Below the pieces are notes generated by a model. It did no database searches. It saw only the letters and a list, made by a program, of their open reading frames with translations, and was not told where the DNA came from. Positions 58,791-64,000 of a stretch of DNA of 64,000 nucleotides are shown here, in pieces. How positions within the stretch are numbered: position 1 is the stretch's first letter; each line of letters begins with the position of its first letter. Source of the stretch: Heliocidaris tuberculata (Eukaryota; Echinodermata; Echinoidea; Camarodonta; Echinometridae); the NCBI GenBank assembly GCA_025618425.1, contig CM046842.1, positions 23,983,792-24,047,791 on the forward strand, given 5' to 3'. Position numbers and translations under genes: made by a program.

Positions 58791-59514
58791 TTAGACAATG
58801 GGATTCATTTCTGCAGGACCCCATGATTTTTTTGTTACCCAGTAAAGATCAGGCAAATGTTATGTGTAGAATAAGCATTTTTTTTTCATTTAGAAGAGTA
58901 TAATATTTCTAGCTAGCTAGCCAGGCAGACAGTAATATGTAAGATATATTCACTCTGGTCAGAGAAGGAAAAAAAAGAAGAATTATGGCATGATTGAGTA
59001 TTAATGATTTCATATCTTGAGTAGAAGTAAATAGGAGACAACGATAGCATTTACAATTGTATTTATCCCTTGATACAGGTGGTTTATTAACTTGAGTAAT
59101 TCCATTAGTGACTTAAGTAATTGCCCCAAATATAAAAACAATGGAGTACACTTTATATCTTTGAATATTACTATGAGGATTGCTCATGGTCATTATTATT
59201 AGATGCTTATATGTGATAAGTGTTATCATTGATACAAATATGTGACTATTATCATCACTCTACTATTTAATTCATAGATCTGTGAAATTTGAAAAATATC
59301 AACACAACTGAAAGTGGATTGTGCATTTATCACAAGGATATTATCCTCAATACAACTCAAATAGAGTATATGATTATAAATACTGTCACAATCAATATAA
59401 TTCTTGTTGCAGCGTGGGTAAGCTCATCAACAAAATACTTGTTTAAGAGTCTACAATTGCGAACAGATATTGGTAAACTATTAACTGAAGATGAAAGATA
59501 GAGAGCGAGATTGA
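58791..59514. other. Intronic AT-rich DNA
   Basis: Unique sequence with no exon. GTTATCATTGATA is a possible ONECUT-like ATTGAT site near 59220. Confidence 0.5.
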
Positions 59515-59840
59515 TAAAGCATGCAGTACTTCAGTACATCATCCCCCGTACGTAGCCCCCTCCATCCCACAACGTATGGAGGAAGGCCGGAGGGGTGCCC
59601 CGCGGGAGATGCTCGCAGCGTATAGCCGTCTCCTCTATCCCTCTAGCTCCCGGGCTTGTTTAATCACATCAATTAAAGCGAATGGATGGGGGTAATTCAA
59701 TCAAGGCAACGGCGCAAACGCACACCGTATTGTTTCCCCTTATCCTGTCACCGTAGCAGGAGTTAAACGCTAGCCAACGCAGCTAGTCTCCGTTCCCAGG
59801 CCTTCTCCTGCTCCAAGTCGTTGCTTCATGTCCTGAGGCT
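59515..59840. promoter_or_regulatory. Intronic GC-richer candidate enhancer
   Basis: CpG-rich unique sequence (CGTACGTAGC, GGCCGGAGG, CCCCGCGGGAG) contains TAATCACATCAATTAAAG, an ATCAATTA homeodomain/ONECUT-like site. It is free of microsatellites and about 7 kb into the intron. No frame resembles an exon. Function is inference. Confidence 0.35.
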
Positions 59841-60554
59841 AACCTGTTCGTTCATGTACATGTCACTGAATTACTGGCATCTTGTAAGGACACTGACTGA
59901 TTGCAGCCATTAGATTCAAGACTTTAATTCTTGAAAGTATCGTTAAGCGTTTCCAGTTGGAATTTTTGTTGTTAATTGTCTTGGGAGGATGGTGGGTGAA
60001 ATCTTCAGGGCTGTACTTATCTTCTGCCTTTGGTTTTTCCAAACCTCAAATTGCTTTTAAACCAAGGTGGAGTTGTTTCATTGGTGCAATAACTGCCTAA
60101 AGGACACTGGTTAATAACTTCAGTATGGCCTGCTACAAGTTCATCTATCAAAATATTCCCTCTTGGCTACAATATCAGCTAAATGTGGGAAAAAATATAT
60201 TGTCCAAGACAGGTGAACAATGTTGGAAAAATCAACTGCACACTATTGTTTATCTGTAGTGTCTATATTATCAACTTTTGCAATGATCCTTTTTTTTTAC
60301 ATTTTCATAGTTATGTTTTCATATTCCCTGCATGAACTCCAGTTGCTAGAACAAGTGGTCTTACAAGAAGGTCCTGAGGTTGGAGACTATTTCTAAGTGA
60401 TGCCCTCTGATGATGCGTAAGCATTTTCTTGCAGACTTGGTCAATGGAAGCAGTGTTTTCCCCCAGTGCGTCTCTCTGTATATGCACCGACACTCACTCA
60501 TTTTCGTCCCACCTTAAAGAGAGGATTGAGTTCTAGGACAGGGGCAAAATAATT
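59841..60554. other. Intronic unique DNA
   Basis: Nothing recognised; a 60-residue minus frame (60311-60493) has no known domain. Confidence 0.5.
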
Positions 60555-60940
60555 TGTGTGCTCTCTCATTTTTTTATGTTACAAACTGTAGTTTGGAAGA
60601 ACGTCGTAGACAAAAAATAACCCCTTTGCTCTTCAAATGCCCTCATATTTGACATATGACAAGAAATAGTTGAAATGTTTGGACAAACTTTCATGCCACG
60701 TGTGTCTGCAGTTCCATATAACCATTTCTCTGTGGAGTGCATGTGATTTTTAGCAAGATTTAGTCAATTTTCTGTCATTTTGAAGATTCCAAAACCTCAG
60801 AGTATATACCAATTCTTATTTAGGCTACTACATAATGAACCTTTCTCCCTAACTCCTTCAAGACAGTACCTTTCACAATGCAATGGCATGACCAGAATGT
60901 GACTTTATCTTTAAAAATTGAGGGTAGGAGGGGGTGTACC
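60555..60940 (+). repeat. Dispersed repeat family A, copy 3
   Basis: Matches 35325-35745: GTTTGGAAGAACGTC, TTCAAATGCCCTCAT, ACTTTCATGCCACGTGTGTC, CCAAAACCTCA, TACTACATAATGAA and GCATGACC in the same order. Confidence 0.65.
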
Positions 60941-61129
60941 ACAGGAACTCCCAGACTGTGCTCCTGAAAACTGAGCAAGCTCAGATTGCAATTAACCCAT
61001 ATATTACTGGGATAAACTCAATAGTTCCTTGGGTTGATGACTTGGAGGTGGTGTGGGTCAGAAAGTCATATGCTGGGTCAGTGGGGTCACAGTTCAAGTC
61101 TTGCACGACTTCCAGGTCATAGATGCTCA
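60941..61129. other. Intronic unique spacer
   Basis: Ordinary sequence. Confidence 0.4.
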
Positions 61130-61395
61130 ATAATCATCATTATCATCATTGCCATTATCATCACCAGCATCATCACCATTGTCACTAAGACACCATCATC
61201 AACAACTCAATTGATCATTTTTCATCATCATCATCATCATTAACATCACGATCATTAATATCATCATTGTACCCATCATCATTATCGTCACCATCATCAT
61301 CATCGTCACCATCATCATCATCGTCATCATCATCAACATCATTATTATAATCATAATCACTGTCATCATCATCACCATCATCATCACCACCATTA
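61130..61395 (-). repeat. (ATC)n array
   Basis: Imperfect ATC/ATT/ACC triplets, the reverse-strand version of the upstream GAT arrays. Confidence 0.95.
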
Positions 61396-61780
61396 TCAAA
61401 ATTTTGCCTGCTTTATTTCCATTGACTTTATGATAAAATTGTTCAAGTAAGGAACAATTAATGCGGCAAAAAGGTAATTTTTAAACTGATGATATTTTGG
61501 ATTTCCACTTCTAAAGGTATTAATTTAAAGCTGAAATAGATGCATGTTGATCAGTTTCCCCACACACAACCACCTGTGTAATCTTCAATGACATTATTTC
61601 AAGAATGACAGAGAGTGATATATTTGTTGACAAAAGGGCATCATTACTGAAATAGTACCAATCCTGTGAAAAGCGACACAAAACATAAAATGATTAATGT
61701 AATGGTCTGTTTGTCCCCTTAAGCTCTGCAGTGTCAACTTAACCCAGTTGTAACTAAACCCTAATCACTCAATCATGACC
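61396..61780. other. Intronic AT-rich DNA
   Basis: No feature recognised. Confidence 0.5.
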
Positions 61781-62095
61781 GTTGATTTTAGATCAAAGGG
61801 CATGCAACAAAACATGAATTTTCAGCCACTGTGCGGTGGGAAAACGACCTCTCTTCATTGCGTGACTAATCTCCCTCGCGCTTGTTTCAATCCAGAGCAA
61901 AGTGCCCTCAATTTGAAAGCGATTCCGACATCAACAATCACTGCGATGAGTTAATATTATTCTTGGAGGCGAAAGGCGGGTTTGCAAAACTGATTTATTG
62001 TTTGTTGTTGATGGTGCGTTCTGCTATGGAGGAATGACTTCGGCTTGTTTAGCCGCTGGCGTTGTAGATTTATATCGCGGGTAATTATACTTTAT
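61781..62095. promoter_or_regulatory. Intronic candidate enhancer with TCF-, Su(H)- and Fox-like motifs
   Basis: Mixed-composition, repeat-free block. AGATCAAAGGG near 61790 matches the TCF/LEF consensus. GGTGGGAAAA near 61837 is one base off a Su(H) site. TATTGTTTGTTG near 61996 is forkhead-like. Motif matches of this size also occur by chance. Confidence 0.3.
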
Positions 62096-62797
62096 TTCTT
62101 GTGTTTGATTGAGTGTGTACAATGTTTGGGTGTTTAACCCCAATCTGTCTTCGGTGAATTGATACTTGGGTGTTTAGTTTTGGAGTAGTGGAGGCATTTC
62201 TGCTTGACATACATGTATACATCATTTGTAGGTCATCTGAGATAGAGTCTTGTCAACAGACTGAAACCAGCAATTTTTTCACAATTACCATTGCTTTGTA
62301 CATGACCCAAAATTGATACTGTAACAATTGCCAGTATAAATGCTGTTTGGTCTAATTTCTGTCAGGTCATTGGGTCATTGTATGGAACTTTTCAGGTTGC
62401 ACCAAGAAAGTTTAGGGAAAGAAATATTCTTCAAAACTTTTACTGTGGGAAAATGGCCCCTACGGATTTTTGTGTAAAGATGCTTATTAATCATTCCGTC
62501 ATCTAAGGGAGATATGCACAAACTCTGAAAAAGATTAAACTCTTAATATTACTGTAAACTTGCACATCACCTTTAATCTATCTATTGCTCATCTGTTAGA
62601 TTCTACATGTACATGTATGTACTCTTCTTCACCAGTTTTCATCACCTTTCTGCATCCTTTTTCTTGTTTCTTCTTCATTTAGTCTGTCATCATATGACTT
62701 GATCAATTTCTCTTTTTTTCATAATCTTTCCCTCCCTTTCATCTAAATTACATTACCACAAGATAAATTTATCTCTGTCCTGTATCTTCTTTTTTTC
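62096..62797. other. Intronic unique DNA
   Basis: AT-rich and T-biased toward its end. No exon is seen. Confidence 0.5.
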
Positions 62798-62886
62798 CAG
62801 CCATATATCGTCTGTTTGGAGCCAGAATGGCGTTAACTGATATACTTTAACACAGAGTTAATGCCCTTCTTGGTCCAAACAGCCAT
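62798..62886. mobile_element. Small hairpin element flanked by CAGCCAT
   Basis: CTGTTTGGA..CCAGAA..GGCGTTAACT (from 62812) pairs with its near-complement ending CCAAACAG (62882), about 28-bp arms. CAGCCAT lies at 62798-62804 and 62880-62886, the second partly inside the arm, so its status as a target duplication is uncertain. Confidence 0.5.
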
Positions 62887-62910
62887 CCCTTTAGCAGGTA
62901 TATAAACCTG

Positions 62911-63745
62911 TGCATGTATGTATATCCTGTATTGTTATTTTGTTCTTCTTGTTTGATCTTCTTCTATCTCCTTCTTGATATCATTTCATCTCCTGATCAC
63001 CTGGCTCATTTTATCCTTCTTTCTTTCTTCCATCTTTTCTCCCCACCCTCCCGCATCTTGAAAACCCCACACTTAATCTTTGATCATTTCCCTCTTATTA
63101 GATGTACGGTGACACGACATTTGCTCCTGCGACATTTGCTCCTCCGTCTATATCTCGGAAGGTCAAAGGTTAAGGCCAAGGTCATGATTTAGTTTTTTGT
63201 TAAGGACATTGTGAAGATTAGGATTAGGATTAGGGTTAGGGTTAGGTTTAGGTTTAGGATTAACATGGCAAAGTTAGACAGGAGCAATTGTTGCAGGAGC
63301 AAATGTCATGGAACCAGATGTACATGTATCCTTTATGTTTATTTCTTTCTTCCTCTTTGGTCTTCTTCTTCTTCATCTGTTTCTTTCTCGCTATCCTCTC
63401 ATCTCCCGATCACCTGGCTAATTTTCTCTTCCTTCTTTCTTTCTTTCCTCCATCTTTTCTCTCAAAACTCCCTCATCTCAAAAACCCCACACCTCAAAAA
63501 CCCCACACTTGATCTTTCATCATTTCCTTCTTATTAGATGTACATCTATATCCTTTATGTATATTTCTTTCTTCCTCTTTGATCTTTTTCTTCTTCATCA
63601 GTTTCTTTCCCCGGTATCCTCTCATCTCCCGATCACCTGGCTAATTTTCTCTTCCTTCTTTCTTTTCCTCCATCTTTTCTCTCCACCCTTCCATGTCTCG
63701 ACAACCCCGCACTTAATCTTTGACCATTTCCCTCTGATCAAATTA
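62911..63745 (+). repeat. Three-unit pyrimidine-rich tandem repeat, period about 200-220 bp
   Basis: Units start near 62911, 63316 and 63536. Each runs ...TATCCTNTATG, TTTGNTCTTCTTCTTC, CTCATCTCC(C/T)GATCACCTGGCT, TCCATCTTTTCTC, AACCCC(A/G)CACTTAATCTTTGA, CATTTCC. Unit 2 has a short internal duplication (CTCAAAAACCCCACAC). The junction between units 1 and 2 is interrupted by the element at 63108-63315. Confidence 0.85.
63108..63315. mobile_element. Family B MITE (hAT-like) with 8-bp target duplication and paralogous empty site
   Basis: 208 bp. The left end GGTGACACGACATTTGCTCC is complementary to the right end GGAGCAAATGTCATGGAACC with few mismatches. CGACATTTGCTCC is repeated just inside each end. 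AGATGTAC flanks both sides exactly (63100-63107 and 63316-63323), and occurs once at 63536-63543 in the uninterrupted neighbour unit. The interior 63219-63262 is TTAGGG/TTAGGA-like. An 8-bp duplication fits hAT. Non-coding. Confidence 0.85.
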
Positions 63746-64000
63746 GCCCAATTTGCCATTGCGGCATAAATTTGATGACAGCAGATACCCAGATTCCGAT
63801 CGCCGTTCTCAAAGAGCCTGCGCTATTTTCTTGAGAAATCCGATCCCCTCGCTTTCGGCCCGGCTATATAGCTACCGTAGACTGCTGCGTATGAGTGACA
63901 AGCGCAAATTAGAAGGATAATTAATTACCTATCAAATGAAATTTGGTTGTAGTGAAACAGTGCCAGTATCATTCTCAGGTAGGAGAGAGAGATGTAACTT
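63746..64000. other. Unique intronic end of window
   Basis: Mixed composition with CpGs at 63795-63870; no exon recognised before the window ends. Confidence 0.5.

Larger units (their letters stand above)
52560..64000 (+). other. onecut: onecut intron 1 (5' part, continues past the window)
   Basis: Begins with GTAAGT at 52560. No homeodomain exon is found up to 64000 in any frame, so the intron is longer than 11.4 kb. It is less dense in microsatellites than the upstream region, especially over 54-57 kb. Confidence 0.75.

Noticed and set aside
61034..61120. Possible tRNA-like sequence with CAGTTCAAGTC
   Set aside because: No acceptor or anticodon stems form; only a weak B-box resemblance.
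52560..64000. Homeodomain exon of onecut
   Set aside because: Looked for an ACKRKE-like start and a homeodomain in all frames; none seen in this window.

Overview
This is a eukaryotic, almost entirely non-coding window of AT-rich DNA full of microsatellites. The only gene I can support is the first coding exon of a ONECUT/HNF6-type transcription factor on the + strand (51509-52559). It encodes 350 residues, carries the complete CUT domain at its end and stops at a GTAAGT splice donor. The homeodomain exon is not in the window, so intron 1 is at least 11.4 kb and runs off the right edge. The protein, the many (CT)n/(GA)n and triplet arrays, the long G and C runs, the tRNA-derived repeats and the palindromic GGGCCC-ended elements suggest a marine deuterostome. 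An echinoderm, probably a sea urchin, is the best guess; that is inference, since no species-level marker was tested.

Layout. 1-50640 is upstream intergenic DNA with no recognisable exon. It holds short non-autonomous DNA transposons, several nested, at about 1.7, 20.2, 23.2, 27.3-28.7, 31.2-31.7, 40.0, 42.8 and 44.5 kb. It also has a tRNA-like sequence (7269-7343), a tRNA-derived SINE (18523-18613), a roughly 265-300 bp satellite-like array (23756-24640), and microsatellites of every common class. Between these lie several GC-richer islands (6.2, 13.8, 16.2, 32.7, 40.7 and 49.0 kb) that do not look like exons and are candidate regulatory modules. 50640-51508 is the probable promoter and 5' leader. 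52560-64000 is intron 1. It contains a decayed tandem array whose units carry nested palindromes (57880-58790), two GC-richer candidate enhancers (59.5-59.8 and 61.8-62.1 kb), a hairpin element, and a three-unit tandem repeat with a transposon inserted in one unit (62911-63745).

How it may work together (inference). The window reads as the regulatory landscape of one developmental transcription factor gene. ATCGAT, the core of the known ONECUT binding site, occurs in tight clusters at 16171-16195, 22361-22462, 29624-29653 and 47812-47872, all upstream of the gene; this would fit autoregulation. A perfect RFX-type X-box abuts one of these clusters. No bacterial features, CRISPR arrays, operons or intact transposase or reverse transcriptase genes were seen. 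Long open frames other than the onecut exon are translated microsatellites or chance.
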